From positions 186,001 to 250,000 of the forward strand of contig NZ_JAIBOA010000003.1 of assembly GCF_019458805.1 (NCBI RefSeq): 64,000 bases of DNA. The letters are read 5' to 3'. Under the pieces are notes generated by a model. It had not been told where the DNA came from. It made no database searches and worked only from the letters and a program-made list of their open reading frames with translations. Below, one piece after another: positions 25,163 through 33,938 of the stretch. The translations under genes were made by a program, and so were the position numbers. Every line of letters begins with the position of its first letter. Position 1 is the stretch's first letter. This DNA comes from Actinomadura parmotrematis (GTDB taxonomy: Bacteria; Actinomycetota; Actinomycetes; Streptosporangiales; Streptosporangiaceae).

Positions 25163-25615
25163 CTACTTCTTCGGCACGCGCACGACCCGCGCGGTCCTGG
25201 TGTCCCCGGTGCGGTCACCGGCGACCACGACGGTGTCGCCGTTGGCGAGGGCGGCGACGGTGGACTTGGCCCTGTCCTTGCGGACGCGGGTCGTGCCGCT
25301 GGTCGTCCACTGCCAGGTGACGCCGTCGGCGCTGCGCACCGTGACGAGCGCGCCGCTCTTGCCGGTGATCTGGCCGCGCTGCCAGGCCAGGAGGTGGAAG
25401 CCGTCCTTGCGCTGCACCGTCGCCTCCCCGTGCACGCCGCGCAGGTCGCGGGCGGCGGCGAAGGCCCGCGCGCGCTTGTGCGGGCGGTCCTTCTGCGGGG
25501 AGGCGGTGGGCGAGGGGGAGGCGCCGGCGAAGGCGGGGACGGTCGTGTAGAGGGCGGCGCCGAGGACGCCGGCGGCGGCGACGCCGGCCGCGATGGTCTT
25601 CCTGTTCGCTCTCAT
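25163..25615 (-). CDS. secreted beta-rich protein, first gene of the two-component operon
   Basis: This 150-residue precursor has a signal peptide with cleavage likely after VPAFAGA. The mature part is a short Ser/Pro linker followed by repeated strands (GEATVQRKDGFHLLAWQRG, GALVTVRSADGVTWQW, AALANGDTVVVAGDRTG, TARVVRVPK), resembling DUF5666-type OB-like repeats. ATG 25615 is chosen since GAGGG sits just upstream; a GTG at 25624 is possible. Being first in the operon with the kinase and regulator, it could be the sensed or controlled envelope component. Confidence 0.78.
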   Translation of the reverse strand: MRANRKTIAAGVAAAGVLGAALYTTVPAFAGASPSPTASPQKDRPHKRARAFAAARDLRGVHGEATVQRKDGFHLLAWQRGQITGKSGALVTVRSADGVTWQWTTSGTTRVRKDRAKSTVAALANGDTVVVAGDRTGDTRTARVVRVPKK

Positions 25616-25847
25616 GGCCCTCACTTAACCGGATGTCCCTGGCAATCCGCCCGGCGGAAACCTGGGAGAACCCTGGGAGTCCGCTCCGCTTTCGGTGCGC
25701 CCCGGCCGCGAGCGCCGCCGTGATCGTCCCCTATGCTCCGTTTCGCCTGGTGGGTGCGGTGCCCGCCGAGATCGGGGGACGATCATTTCAGCCGGAGCCC
25801 GGCCGGCGCGAGGACCGCGCGCCCGACGGAGCGGGACCGCGTGGCGG

Positions 25848-26825
25848 GTGGACGGCCCCGTGCTGCTCGTCGCGGTCGTCTGGGGATCCAGCTACCTCGC
25901 CACCAAGCAGATCACCGGTGCCGGGAACGTCCTGGCCGTCCTGCTGCTGCGGTTCGCGGTGGCGCTGCCGCCGCTCGCCTTCGCGGCGCGCCGCGCGCTC
26001 CGCCGGACGCGCCCGGCCGAACGGGCGGGCGGGGCCGCCCTCGGGCTGCTCCTGGCGGTCATCTTCCTGCTGGAGACCTTCGGCGTCGTGCACACCTCCG
26101 CGACCAACGCCGGGCTCATCATCAGCCTCACCATGGTCCTCACCCCGCTGGCGGAGTCCGCGCTCGACCGCCGCCGGCCGGCCGGGACGGTCGTCGCGGC
26201 CGCCGCGCTGTCGGTGCTGGGCGTGGCGCTGCTCACGCAGGGCGCCGGCTTCACCGCGCCGTCCGCCGGCGACCTGCTGATGCTGCTCGCCGCCGCCGTC
26301 CGGACCGCGCACGTCCTCGTCATGCACCGGCTGCGGGCGGTGCGCGGCAGCGACGACGCCGCGCTCACGTTCGCGCAGCTCGGGACCGCCGTCCTGGTGT
26401 TCGCCGCGCTCGTCCCCTGGACCGGGGCGGGCGTCGCGGCGACCGCCCGCGGGCTCGGCGCCGGCGGGTGGGCCGTGCTGCTCTACCTGTCGCTCGGCAG
26501 CACCCTGTTCGCGTTCCTCGTGCAGATGTGGGCGGTGCGGCGGACGTCGCCGTCCCGCGTCAGCCTGCTGCTCGGCACCGAACCGCTGTGGGCGGCCGTC
26601 GCCGGCGTCGCGCTCGGCGGCGACCGGCTCGGCGCGGCCGGGTACGGCGGCGCGCTCCTCGTCCTCGCCGGGACGTTCTGGGGGCGGCGGGCCGCGTCCC
26701 CGCCGGCCGACCCGCCCGAACCGGCCGACCCGCCCGCACCCGGCGGGTCAGCCGTCCACGTGCAGGGTGACGACGTAGCCGCGCAGCCGCAGGCCGCCGT
26801 CGTCGCGGACGCTCCGGACCACTGA
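25848..26825 (+). CDS. EamA/DMT-family transporter
   Basis: This protein of about 325 residues has ten hydrophobic segments in two EamA repeats, starting with VLLVAVVWGSSYLATK (the family's WG/SxF-like entry) and the second repeat from GWAVLLYLSLGSTLFAFLV to AGYGGALLVLAGTFW. It is predicted to export or import small metabolites. The start is uncertain: GTG 25848 puts the first helix at the N-terminus, while the frame is open back to 25695 with non-native sequence. The last 26 residues overlap the convergent gene at 26748. Confidence 0.82.
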   Translation: MDGPVLLVAVVWGSSYLATKQITGAGNVLAVLLLRFAVALPPLAFAARRALRRTRPAERAGGAALGLLLAVIFLLETFGVVHTSATNAGLIISLTMVLTPLAESALDRRRPAGTVVAAAALSVLGVALLTQGAGFTAPSAGDLLMLLAAAVRTAHVLVMHRLRAVRGSDDAALTFAQLGTAVLVFAALVPWTGAGVAATARGLGAGGWAVLLYLSLGSTLFAFLVQMWAVRRTSPSRVSLLLGTEPLWAAVAGVALGGDRLGAAGYGGALLVLAGTFWGRRAASPPADPPEPADPPAPGGSAVHVQGDDVAAQPQAAVVADAPDH

Positions 26826-27116
26826 CGTCAGCGGGGTGAGGCGGGTCGTGCCCGGCACCGGCACGAACGTCCGGGACCCGGCGCCGTCCGGCGCGTAGCG
26901 CGCGTGCGCCGCCTTGATCGCCAGGACCGTGCCGGTCGTCGCGGGGGCGCCCTCGCCCGCGGCGCCGTGGTGGTCCTCGGCGGCGTCGAGGCGGACCGCG
27001 CCGTCGAGGTCGGGCAGGCCGGTGCCGACCAGCGTCCAGGTGACGCGCGTGCCGATCGCGAACGGGTCACCGCAGCACTCCTGCTGCCAGTCGTCGACCC
27101 AGATGGTCAGCCTCAT
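26748..27116 (-). CDS. small conserved protein (DUF6578-like)
   Basis: This 122-residue protein begins MRLTIWVDDWQQECCGDPF, a signature I associate with an uncharacterised actinomycete family (DUF6578-like), followed by RVTWTLVGTG. Beta-rich throughout, with GTVLAIKAAHARYAP and LRLRGYVVTLHVDG at the end, which suggests an OB-like fold. ATG 27116 gives the family N-terminus; ATG 27188 would collide with the divergent methyltransferase. The gene overlaps the transporter's 3' end by 78 bp. Confidence 0.75.
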   Translation of the reverse strand: MRLTIWVDDWQQECCGDPFAIGTRVTWTLVGTGLPDLDGAVRLDAAEDHHGAAGEGAPATTGTVLAIKAAHARYAPDGAGSRTFVPVPGTTRLTPLTSVVRSVRDDGGLRLRGYVVTLHVDG

Positions 27117-27186
27117 CACCCGATCATGCCCCCGGACCCGCCGGTCCGGCCATCTCGGGCCGGGAACCGCCTCGTACGGTGGGGGC

Positions 27187-27960
27187 ATGGAGAACGCCTT
27201 TCCCGACCATGACCGCGAGCTCGTCCGGCGGCGCGCCGCGTCCTTCGGCGGCAGCGCGGCCGCGTACGCCGCCGAGCGCCCCGGCTACCCGGCGGCCGCC
27301 GTCCGCTGGGCGCTGGAGGGGGCGCCGGGCCCGCGCGTCCTGGACCTCGGCGCCGGCACCGGGAAGCTGACCGGGGAGCTCCTGCGCGGCGGCGCCGGCC
27401 CCGGTGACGTCGTCGCCGTCGAACCCGACCCGGAGATGCTCGCCGAGCTGCGGCGCCGCGTCCCCGGCGTCCGGGCCGAGGCGGGCGGCGCCGAGGCGAT
27501 CCCGCTGCCGGACGGGTCGGCCGACGCCGTCCTCGTCGGGCAGGCCCTGCACTGGTTCGACCTGGACCGGGCGCTGCCGGAGATCCACCGGGTGCTGGCG
27601 CCCGGCGGCGTCCTCGCCGCGCTGTGGAACCTCGACGACGACCGGGTGCCGTGGGTCGCGGGCTTCAAGGAGCAGGCCCGCAGCAGCGTGTCGTGGACGG
27701 GCTGGAGCGGCAACGACCTGCCGCCGTCGCGCTGGTTCCCCGGCGTCGAGCGCGCCGAGTTCCCGAACGCCCAGCGCCGCACCGCCGCGTCGCTGACCGC
27801 GACGGCCGCCACCCACTCGCACATCCTGGTGCTGGACGACGCCGAGCGCGCCGCGGTCCTCGACCGGATCCGCGCCTACCTGCGATCGGTCCCCGAGACC
27901 GCCGAGGGCGAGTTCGACCTGCCGATCGTCACCCTCGCCCTCCGCACCACCCGCGCCTGA
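27187..27960 (+). CDS. class I SAM-dependent methyltransferase
   Basis: This 257-residue methyltransferase has ERPGYPAAAVRWAL near residue 33, motif I VLDLGAGTGKLTGEL (about 53-67), VAVEPDPEML (motif II acid), and VGQALHWFDLDRALPEIHRVLAPGG (motif III/IV region). This layout is common in the UbiE/Tam-like actinomycete family whose substrates are unknown. ATG 27187 lies close to the divergent DUF6578-like gene. A GC-repeat region follows. Confidence 0.9.
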   Translation: MENAFPDHDRELVRRRAASFGGSAAAYAAERPGYPAAAVRWALEGAPGPRVLDLGAGTGKLTGELLRGGAGPGDVVAVEPDPEMLAELRRRVPGVRAEAGGAEAIPLPDGSADAVLVGQALHWFDLDRALPEIHRVLAPGGVLAALWNLDDDRVPWVAGFKEQARSSVSWTGWSGNDLPPSRWFPGVERAEFPNAQRRTAASLTATAATHSHILVLDDAERAAVLDRIRAYLRSVPETAEGEFDLPIVTLALRTTRA

Positions 27961-28376
27961 CCGCCGTCCCGGCGCGCGGGCGCACAGGCCGGAGCTGGCC
28001 GGGCGCCCGCGGCCGGCCCCCATCCCCGCGCGCGCACGGGGGCCGCCCGATCGATCACTGCCTGTCGAGGAGGAGAGCCCCGCGCGCGGGCGCGCACGGG
28101 GGCCGCTCTGCGAGAACCGCTCGGCGATGCGCCCCCATCCTCGCGCGCGGGCGCGCACGGGGGAACCCGCCGCGGCGCCCACCCCTGACGACCGCCGCCC
28201 CCGCGCGCGCAGCTCGCCCGCGCCGTCCCGCCGGTGGCCTCGGGCGCCGCGCCTCGCGCGCGAGGGCGAGAGGCCCGGCGACGGTAGCCGTCGCCCCGAT
28301 CGCACCTCGCGCGCGAGGGCGAGCGCGGGACTGCGACGCCGGGGCACTCTCGGGCGCGGCTGGGGGCGGTGGGTGG
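27961..28376. repeat. CG-dense imperfect repeats downstream of recQ
   Basis: No gene is seen in these 416 bp. Three imperfect copies of a CCCC(AT)CC-CGCGCGCGGGCGCGCACGGGG unit occur at about 28016-28043, 28077-28104 and 28131-28163, each able to fold (CCCC...GGGG). Two exact copies of CCTCGCGCGCGAGGGCGAG follow at 28252-28270 and 28305-28323. They lie between convergent genes and could act in termination. Confidence 0.7.
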
Positions 28377-30452
28377 TCAGTCGAAGTCGTACTCGGTGAA
28401 GTCGGGCTCGGGCGGCAGGCCCGGGTCGTCGTCCTGCACGGGCGTCCGGCTGCGGGCCTGGCGCTGCGGCGCGCCGGAAGCCGGCACGCGGGCGGGTGCG
28501 GGCGCAGGAGCGGGGGCGCTGAAGGCGGGCGCCTGAACGGGGGCGGGGGCCGCGTTCCGCGCGCTCGCTCCGTCCGGCCTGCTCGCCCCGGTCGGGGCGG
28601 GTGCCGGGGGCGGGGCGTCGCCGCCGAATTCGGCGAGGGCCTCCAGCACCTGCTCGCCGTACTTGGCGAGCTTGTTCTCGCCGACGCCGCTGATGCCGCC
28701 GAGCGCGCCCAGCGTCGCCGGGCGGGCCGTGGCGATCTCCCGCAGCGTCGCGTCGTGGAAGATGACGTAGGCCGGGACGCCCTGCTCCTTGGCGGTGGCG
28801 CCGCGCCAGGCGCGCAGCTTCTCGAACAGCGGCGCGACCTCGGCGGGCAGCTCGGCCGGGGCCTTGCGCTCCTTGGCCGTCTTCGCGGCCTTGGCGGCGG
28901 CCCGCTCGGGCTCGCGGCGCATCGGGACCTTGCGCTCGCCCTTGAGGACGGCGGCGCTGCCGTCGGTCAGCACCAGCGCCCCGTAGTTGCTCTCGACCGC
29001 CAGCAGGCCCTGCGCCAGGAGCTGGCGGACGACGCCCCGCCACTCGCCCTCGCGCAGCTCGGCGCCGACGCCGAACACGCTGAGCGCGTCGTGGTCGAAC
29101 TGGATGATCTTGGCGTTCTTCTTGCCGAGCAGGATGTCGATGATGTGGGTGGCGCCGAACTTCTGCCGCCGCTCGCGCTGCAGCCGCAGCACCGCCGACA
29201 TCACCTTCTGCGCGGCGACCGTGCCGTCCCACGTCTCGGGCGGCGTGAGACAGGTGTCGCAGTTGCCGCACGGCTCCGCCCCCGCCTGCCCGAAGTAGTC
29301 GAGCAGCCGCACGCGGCGGCACTCGACCGTCTCGCAGAGCGCCAGCATCGCGTCCAGGTGCTGGGACAGCCGCCGCCGGTGCGCCGCGTCGCCCTCCGAC
29401 GTGTCGATCATCTTGCGCTGGTTGACGACGTCCTGCAGCCCGTAGGCGAGCCAGGCCGTGGACGGCAGCCCGTCGCGGCCCGCGCGGCCGGTCTCCTGGT
29501 AGTAGCCCTCGACGGACTTCGGCAGGTCGAGGTGGGCGACGAACCGCACGTCGGGCTTGTCGATGCCCATCCCGAACGCGATCGTGGCGACGACGACGAG
29601 GCCGTCCTCGCGCAGGAACCGCGACTGGTTCGCGGCGCGCGTCGCCGGGTCCAGGCCCGCGTGGTAGGGGACGGCGGGGATGCCGTTCTCCGACAGGAAC
29701 TCGGCGTGCTTCTCCACCGAGTTGCGCGACAGGCAGTAGACGATGCCGGCGTCGCCGGCGTGCTCCTCGCGCAGGAACCGCAGGAGCTGCCGCTTCGGGT
29801 CGGTCTTCGGCTCGATCCGGTACTGGATGTTGGGCCGGTCGAAGCTCGCCACGAAGTGCCGGGCGGCGGTCAGGTCGAGGCGGGTCGCGATCTCCTCGCG
29901 GGTGGCCTGCGTGGCCGTCGCGGTGAGCGCGATGCGCGGCACGTCCGGCCAGCGCTCGTGCAGGTGCGACAGCATGAGGTAGTCGGGCCGGAAGTCGTGC
30001 CCCCACTGCGACACGCAGTGCGCCTCGTCGATCGCGAACAGCGCGATCGTGCCGCGGTCGAGGAGGTCGACGGTGGCGGCGACGCGCAGCCGCTCGGGCG
30101 CGAGGTAGAGGAGGTCGAGCTCGCCCGCGAGGAACTCGGCCTCGACGGTGCGGCGCTCGTCGAGGTCCTGGGTGGAGTTGAGGAACCCGGCGCGCACGCC
30201 GAGCGCCCGCAGCGCGTCCACCTGGTCCTGCATCAGCGCGATCAGCGGGGAGATCACGACGCCGGTGCCCTTCCGGACCAGCGCGGGGATCTGGTAGCAG
30301 AGCGACTTGCCGCCGCCGGTCGGCATGAGCACGAGGGCGTCGCCGCCGTCGACGACATGGTCGATGATCTCCTGCTGCCCGTCCCGGAACGCGTCGTAGC
30401 CGAAGACGCGCTGGAGCGTCCGCAGGGTCTCGTCCACCTCGGGGGAAGCCAT
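28377..30452 (-). CDS. recQ: ATP-dependent DNA helicase RecQ
   Basis: This 691-residue 3'-5' helicase acts in recombination and fork repair. [16 protein letters not shown] is Walker A (near 43), [17 protein letters not shown] motif II with the aromatic-rich loop, ALTATAT motif III, and [12 protein letters not shown] motif [14 protein letters not shown] with CGNCDTC is the zinc-binding RecQ-Ct region, followed by the winged helix. An HRDC domain ([20 protein letters not shown]) lies near 530-610 and a disordered Pro/Ala tail ends the protein. ATG 30452 gives the standard N-terminus. Confidence 0.96.
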   Translation of the reverse strand: MASPEVDETLRTLQRVFGYDAFRDGQQEIIDHVVDGGDALVLMPTGGGKSLCYQIPALVRKGTGVVISPLIALMQDQVDALRALGVRAGFLNSTQDLDERRTVEAEFLAGELDLLYLAPERLRVAATVDLLDRGTIALFAIDEAHCVSQWGHDFRPDYLMLSHLHERWPDVPRIALTATATQATREEIATRLDLTAARHFVASFDRPNIQYRIEPKTDPKRQLLRFLREEHAGDAGIVYCLSRNSVEKHAEFLSENGIPAVPYHAGLDPATRAANQSRFLREDGLVVVATIAFGMGIDKPDVRFVAHLDLPKSVEGYYQETGRAGRDGLPSTAWLAYGLQDVVNQRKMIDTSEGDAAHRRRLSQHLDAMLALCETVECRRVRLLDYFGQAGAEPCGNCDTCLTPPETWDGTVAAQKVMSAVLRLQRERRQKFGATHIIDILLGKKNAKIIQFDHDALSVFGVGAELREGEWRGVVRQLLAQGLLAVESNYGALVLTDGSAAVLKGERKVPMRREPERAAAKAAKTAKERKAPAELPAEVAPLFEKLRAWRGATAKEQGVPAYVIFHDATLREIATARPATLGALGGISGVGENKLAKYGEQVLEALAEFGGDAPPPAPAPTGASRPDGASARNAAPAPVQAPAFSAPAPAPAPARVPASGAPQRQARSRTPVQDDDPGLPPEPDFTEYDFD

Positions 30453-30566
30453 GGACCCATCGTAGGAGCCCCGCCCGACACTACGGGCGCTCCTCGGCGC
30501 ACCCGTCACAACTCCGTCACCCGAGCGCAAGCCCGATATGGCGGCCGTACGGGACGGCGGCGGACG

Positions 30567-31223
30567 CTACAGGCTCCTCAGCAGCTCCCCGGTGACCTCG
30601 TCCAGGCCGCTCGCGACGTGCGCGGCGAGCGCGAGCGCGTCCGGCGCCGGCGGGTACTCGGGCCGCGGCACCGCGATCACCCGCATGCCGGCGGCGGCCG
30701 CGGACCGCAGGCCGTTGCTGGAGTCCTCGACGGCGGCGCACGCGGCGGCGGGCACGCCGATCCGGGCGGCCGCGACGAGGTAGCCGTCCGGGGCGGGCTT
30801 GCCGGCGTCGACCTCCTCGGTGGACACCGTCGCCCGGAACAGGCCCGCCACCCCGATCTCGCCGAGCACCAGGTCGATCAGGGCGCGGGGGGAGGAGGAC
30901 GCGAGGCCGAGCACGTGATCATCGGCGAGCCGGCGGACGGCCTCGACGGCGCCGGGCAGCAGCGGGACGTGCTCGGCGTACCGGCCGCTCATCCGGTCGA
31001 TCACCTGGTAGGCGACCTCCTCGGTGGTCGGCCCCTCGACCAGGTCGGTGGCGAGGTAGGCCGCCCACTCCTCGGTGGACATCCCCATGAGACGGTCCTG
31101 GGTGTCGGGCGGCCAGCGGCCGCCGTGGTCGGCGACGAAGGCGCGGCGGACCTCCTCCCACACCGGCTCGGAGTCGACGAGCACCCCGTCCATGTCGAAC
31201 ACCACGGCGCGTACCGGCGGCAT
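30567..31223 (-). CDS. HAD-superfamily hydrolase (beta-phosphoglucomutase-like)
   Basis: This 218-residue phosphatase or phosphomutase has VVFDMDGVLVDSEP (nucleophile Asp and acid Asp), LASSSPRALIDL (motif II Ser), GKPAPDGYLVAAARIG (motif III Lys) and AVEDSSNGLRSAAAAGM (motif IV), with a helical cap between motifs I and II. This is the beta-PGM/YniC-like subgroup; the substrate is a small sugar phosphate or similar. Single gene following recQ's promoter region, same strand. Confidence 0.9.
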   Translation of the reverse strand: MPPVRAVVFDMDGVLVDSEPVWEEVRRAFVADHGGRWPPDTQDRLMGMSTEEWAAYLATDLVEGPTTEEVAYQVIDRMSGRYAEHVPLLPGAVEAVRRLADDHVLGLASSSPRALIDLVLGEIGVAGLFRATVSTEEVDAGKPAPDGYLVAAARIGVPAAACAAVEDSSNGLRSAAAAGMRVIAVPRPEYPPAPDALALAAHVASGLDEVTGELLRSL

Positions 31224-31377
31224 GCGGCCCCCTTCGCCTCGGCGGGTCGGTACGCGATCACTACCCGCCGCCGTCCGGAACGAATCCGCTGACCAGCACT
31301 TTCGGGATGAACGCGGACGAAATCCGACCGTTCTGGCAGGGTGGTGCTCCTCTCACCCCCTGGAGAGGAGTCCCCGC

Positions 31378-31860
31378 ATGGTGATCATCGGCCTGCTCCT
31401 GGCCGCCGCGGCCGTCGCCGTCGGCGTCGGGATCGTCATGGAGAACAGCGCGCCCGCCACCCTCACCGCCTTCGGCCACACCGTCCCCGGCGTGACCGCC
31501 CAGTGGCAGGTCTTCTTCGCGGGAGCGGCCGTCGCGATCGTCTTCATCCTCGGCACCACCACCCTGTTCGCCGGCGTCGGGCGGCGCCGCCGCAAGCGCC
31601 GCGACCGGCGCGAGCTGCGCCGCGAGCGCGAGGAGTCGCTGAACACCCTGGAGATGGAGCGCCGCCGCCTGCAGCGCGAGCTCGCCGGCGCCCGCTCGGC
31701 CCCGGCGCGCCCCGCGCCGTCCCGCGACGCCGCCCGCGCCACGGTGACCGACGCGCCCCGCCGCACGCCGTGCCCCGACGTCCCCGTGGCCACCGGCCGC
31801 CCGCCGGCGCCGGCGCCGCGCCGCCCGGCCCCCGCTCCCCGCCCCGGACCGCGCGGCTAG
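31378..31860 (+). CDS. LapA-domain (DUF1049-like) membrane protein
   Basis: This 160-residue protein has two membrane helices (VIIGLLLAAAAVAVGVGIV, about 2-22, and VFFAGAAVAIVFILGTTTLF, about 45-67) and the interhelix NSAPATLTAFGHTVPG stretch typical of LapA/DUF1049 proteins. A charged helix of about 40 residues (RRKRRDRRELRREREESLNT) follows, then a Pro/Ala tail. ATG 31378 has GGAGAGGAG 8 bp upstream. Probably an inner-membrane assembly protein; role unknown. Confidence 0.85.
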   Translation: MVIIGLLLAAAAVAVGVGIVMENSAPATLTAFGHTVPGVTAQWQVFFAGAAVAIVFILGTTTLFAGVGRRRRKRRDRRELRREREESLNTLEMERRRLQRELAGARSAPARPAPSRDAARATVTDAPRRTPCPDVPVATGRPPAPAPRRPAPAPRPGPRG

Positions 31861-31944
31861 AGGGGGCCGGGTCGTCCCGCAAGACGAGCGGCGCGCCCCG
31901 GATATCGTTTCGCAGGGGGATGGCCCGCCGGAGCGCCGTCCAGG

Positions 31945-32337
31945 ATGATCGCTTTCGTGCGGATTCTCCTCAAGGTGGCCATCACGGCCGCGGCCCTGTG
32001 GGCGGCGACCGAGCTGATCTCGGGCATCACCGTCACGGGCGACACCGTCGGCCGGCGGGCGCTCACCCTCATCGTCGTGGCGATCGTGTTCGGCGTGGTC
32101 AACGCCGTCATCAAGCCGATCGTCAAGACGCTCGGCTGCGCCTTCTACGTCCTCACGCTCGGCCTCTTCGGGCTGATCGTGAACGCGCTGCTGCTGCTCC
32201 TCACCAGCCACCTCGCCGGGCGCCTCGACCTGCCCTTCCACGTGGACGGCTTCTGGCCCGCGTTCTGGGGCGCCATCGTCGTCGGCCTGGTCGGCTGGCT
32301 CCTGCACCTGCTCTTCGGCGGCGACGATGACGACTGA
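31945..32337 (+). CDS. phage holin family 4-like (YvlD-type) membrane protein
   Basis: This 130-residue membrane protein has four hydrophobic segments and the family's AIVFGVVNAVIKPIVKTLG motif, then LTLGLFGLIVNALLLLLTS. YvlD-type proteins are not phage holins; several are linked to envelope stress. The C-terminus is acidic (GGDDDD). ATG 31945 opens directly with an amphipathic start. It lies 84 bp after the LapA gene and may be co-transcribed. Confidence 0.88.
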   Translation: MIAFVRILLKVAITAAALWAATELISGITVTGDTVGRRALTLIVVAIVFGVVNAVIKPIVKTLGCAFYVLTLGLFGLIVNALLLLLTSHLAGRLDLPFHVDGFWPAFWGAIVVGLVGWLLHLLFGGDDDD

Positions 32338-32355
32338 GCGGTGCGCACCGCCGCG

Positions 32356-33267
32356 TCACTTGCCGGTGAGGCTCCACGTCCCGTCACCGGCCGCCGCGGC
32401 CTCGCCGAGGGCGGCCCACGCGGCGCCGTCGACCTTGAGGGCGTCGAGGAGGTAGGCGGCGACCGCGTCGGCGACGAGGGCGACGCGGGCGGGGTCCTCG
32501 TCGGTGGTCTCGGCGACCGCCTCGCCCGCGACGCCGCCCAGGGTGTGCTCGCCCGCGGCGACGACGACCAGGCTCTTCGGGGACGGGCTCAGGCGGTAGG
32601 CGTCGGTGAACCAGTCCGGTCCGCGGGTGGAGAGCCGGGACCGGTCCTCGCCGCCCGCGATGACCAGGGCCGGGGCGGTCATGGTGGAGTAGTCCGGCCG
32701 CATGAACGGCAGGTGCTCGGCGGCGAACGGGGTGAGCGAGTCGCCGGTCCCGGTCGCGGCGATCAGCGCGCCGGCCGCGACCGCGGGGTGGGCGAAGTCC
32801 TCCCCGGGGACGCCGTCGGCGCCGAGCACGCGCGCGCCGAGGAGCGCGCCGGCGGTCTGGGCGCCCCAGGAGTGGCCGGCGACCGCGACGCGTCCGTGGT
32901 CGACGCGGTCCGCCAGGTCGCCGGCCTGGCGGAGGACGTCGTCGAGACCGTCGAGGACCGCGTGCAGGTCGGCGATCCGGACGCGCCAGATGGTGGGGAA
33001 GCGCGGGTCGTCCCAGCCGATGCCGTTGCGGCGGGAGTCCAGGTGGGTGGGTTGCACCACGACGAACCCGGCGGCGGCCCACCGGTCGGCGAGGGGCCCG
33101 TACCCGTCCATGGACCAGGCGTTGCCGTGGGAGAACACGATGACGGGCAGGTCCCGGCCCGACGTGGGGGCGGTGACCTTCACCTGGAGGTCGGCGCCGC
33201 GGCCGGGTGCGGGGACGGTGATGGGCTTGACGGAGAAGATCGGGGAGTCGGGGAGGTGGAAGGACAT
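32356..33267 (-). CDS. alpha/beta hydrolase, probable target of the divergent TetR
   Basis: This 303-residue hydrolase of the dienelactone/PAF-acetylhydrolase-like type has VIVFSHGNAWSMDGYG (oxyanion strand), RVAVAGHSWGAQTAG with the nucleophile in GHSWG, and VIAGGEDRS and GEHTLGG supplying Asp and His. It is probably an esterase acting on a small or lipid substrate. ATG 33267 with GGAGGTGGAAGG upstream is a good start. It faces away from the TetR regulator over two palindromes, the common autoregulated pair. Confidence 0.88.
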   Translation of the reverse strand: MSFHLPDSPIFSVKPITVPAPGRGADLQVKVTAPTSGRDLPVIVFSHGNAWSMDGYGPLADRWAAAGFVVVQPTHLDSRRNGIGWDDPRFPTIWRVRIADLHAVLDGLDDVLRQAGDLADRVDHGRVAVAGHSWGAQTAGALLGARVLGADGVPGEDFAHPAVAAGALIAATGTGDSLTPFAAEHLPFMRPDYSTMTAPALVIAGGEDRSRLSTRGPDWFTDAYRLSPSPKSLVVVAAGEHTLGGVAGEAVAETTDEDPARVALVADAVAAYLLDALKVDGAAWAALGEAAAAGDGTWSLTGK

Positions 33268-33310
33268 GGGAGACCTGAGCTTTCGCCGGAGGACCGCTCT
33301 GCCGTAGATT

Positions 33311-33352
33311 GGCGGAGCGTTGTTCCGCCAATTTAGCGGAACATTGTTCCGC
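33311..33352. promoter_or_regulatory. two palindromic operators between hydrolase and TetR genes
   Basis: Site 1, 33311-33329 (GGCGGAGCGTTGTTCCGCC), and site 2, 33336-33352 (GCGGAACATTGTTCCGC), are near-palindromes sharing the core GCGGA-N-C(G/A)TTGTTCCGC. Centres are 24 bp apart, slightly over two helical turns. They fill most of the gap and end 17 bp before the TetR start, as expected for TetR operators controlling both genes. Confidence 0.8.
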
Positions 33353-33368
33353 GAGCAAGGGAGGACCC

Positions 33369-33938
33369 GTGCCCGAACCCGCCGGCGTGCGGCGAGCACA
33401 GGCGCAGCGCACCCGCGACGGCGTGCTGGCGGCCGCCGCGGCCGTCTTCGTGGACCGGGGCGTCCAGGCCCCCGTCCGCGACATCGCCGAACGCGCCGGC
33501 GTCGGCGTCGGCACGATCTACCGGAACTTCCCGACCCGGGCGGATCTCGTCACCGCCGTGTACCGGCACCAGATCGACACCTGTGCCGCGCTCGCCCCCC
33601 GGCTCCTGGCGGAATCGGCCTCCCCGTTCGCCGCCCTGACCGGCTGGGCGGACGCGTTCGTGGAGTTCCTGGTGACCAAGCACGGGCTCGGCGCGGCCCT
33701 CGGGGCCGGCGACCCGGGGATGGAGAACCTCCACACCCTCATGCTCGACACCCTGGTTCCGGCCTGCGCGACCCTGCTGGAGGCCTGCGCCGCCGCCGGC
33801 GAACTCGCCCCCGGCATCACCGCCTACACGCTCATGCGCGCCATCGGGAATCTCTGCATCACCGGCCCCGACTACGGCCGGTCCGACGCCGGCCACATGG
33901 TCGCCCTCCTCCTCGCCGGCTGCCGCAACGGCACATGA
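33369..33938 (+). CDS. TetR-family transcriptional repressor
   Basis: This 189-residue regulator has the TetR HTH AAVFVDRGVQAPVRDIAERAGVG... in residues about 20-60, continuing GTIYRNFPTRADLV, which is diagnostic. The C-terminal ligand domain (SGxxx-like ENLHTLMLDTLVPAC) resembles the SbtR/DUF-type TetR C-terminus. GTG 33369 follows GGGAGG (33358-33363). It probably represses itself and the divergent hydrolase. Downstream is the simple repeat array rather than another gene. Confidence 0.9.
   Translation: MPEPAGVRRAQAQRTRDGVLAAAAAVFVDRGVQAPVRDIAERAGVGVGTIYRNFPTRADLVTAVYRHQIDTCAALAPRLLAESASPFAALTGWADAFVEFLVTKHGLGAALGAGDPGMENLHTLMLDTLVPACATLLEACAAAGELAPGITAYTLMRAIGNLCITGPDYGRSDAGHMVALLLAGCRNGT

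Noticed and set aside
31945..32337. Prophage holin
   Set aside because: The match is to the YvlD-type holin-4-like membrane family, with no lysis or phage genes near it.
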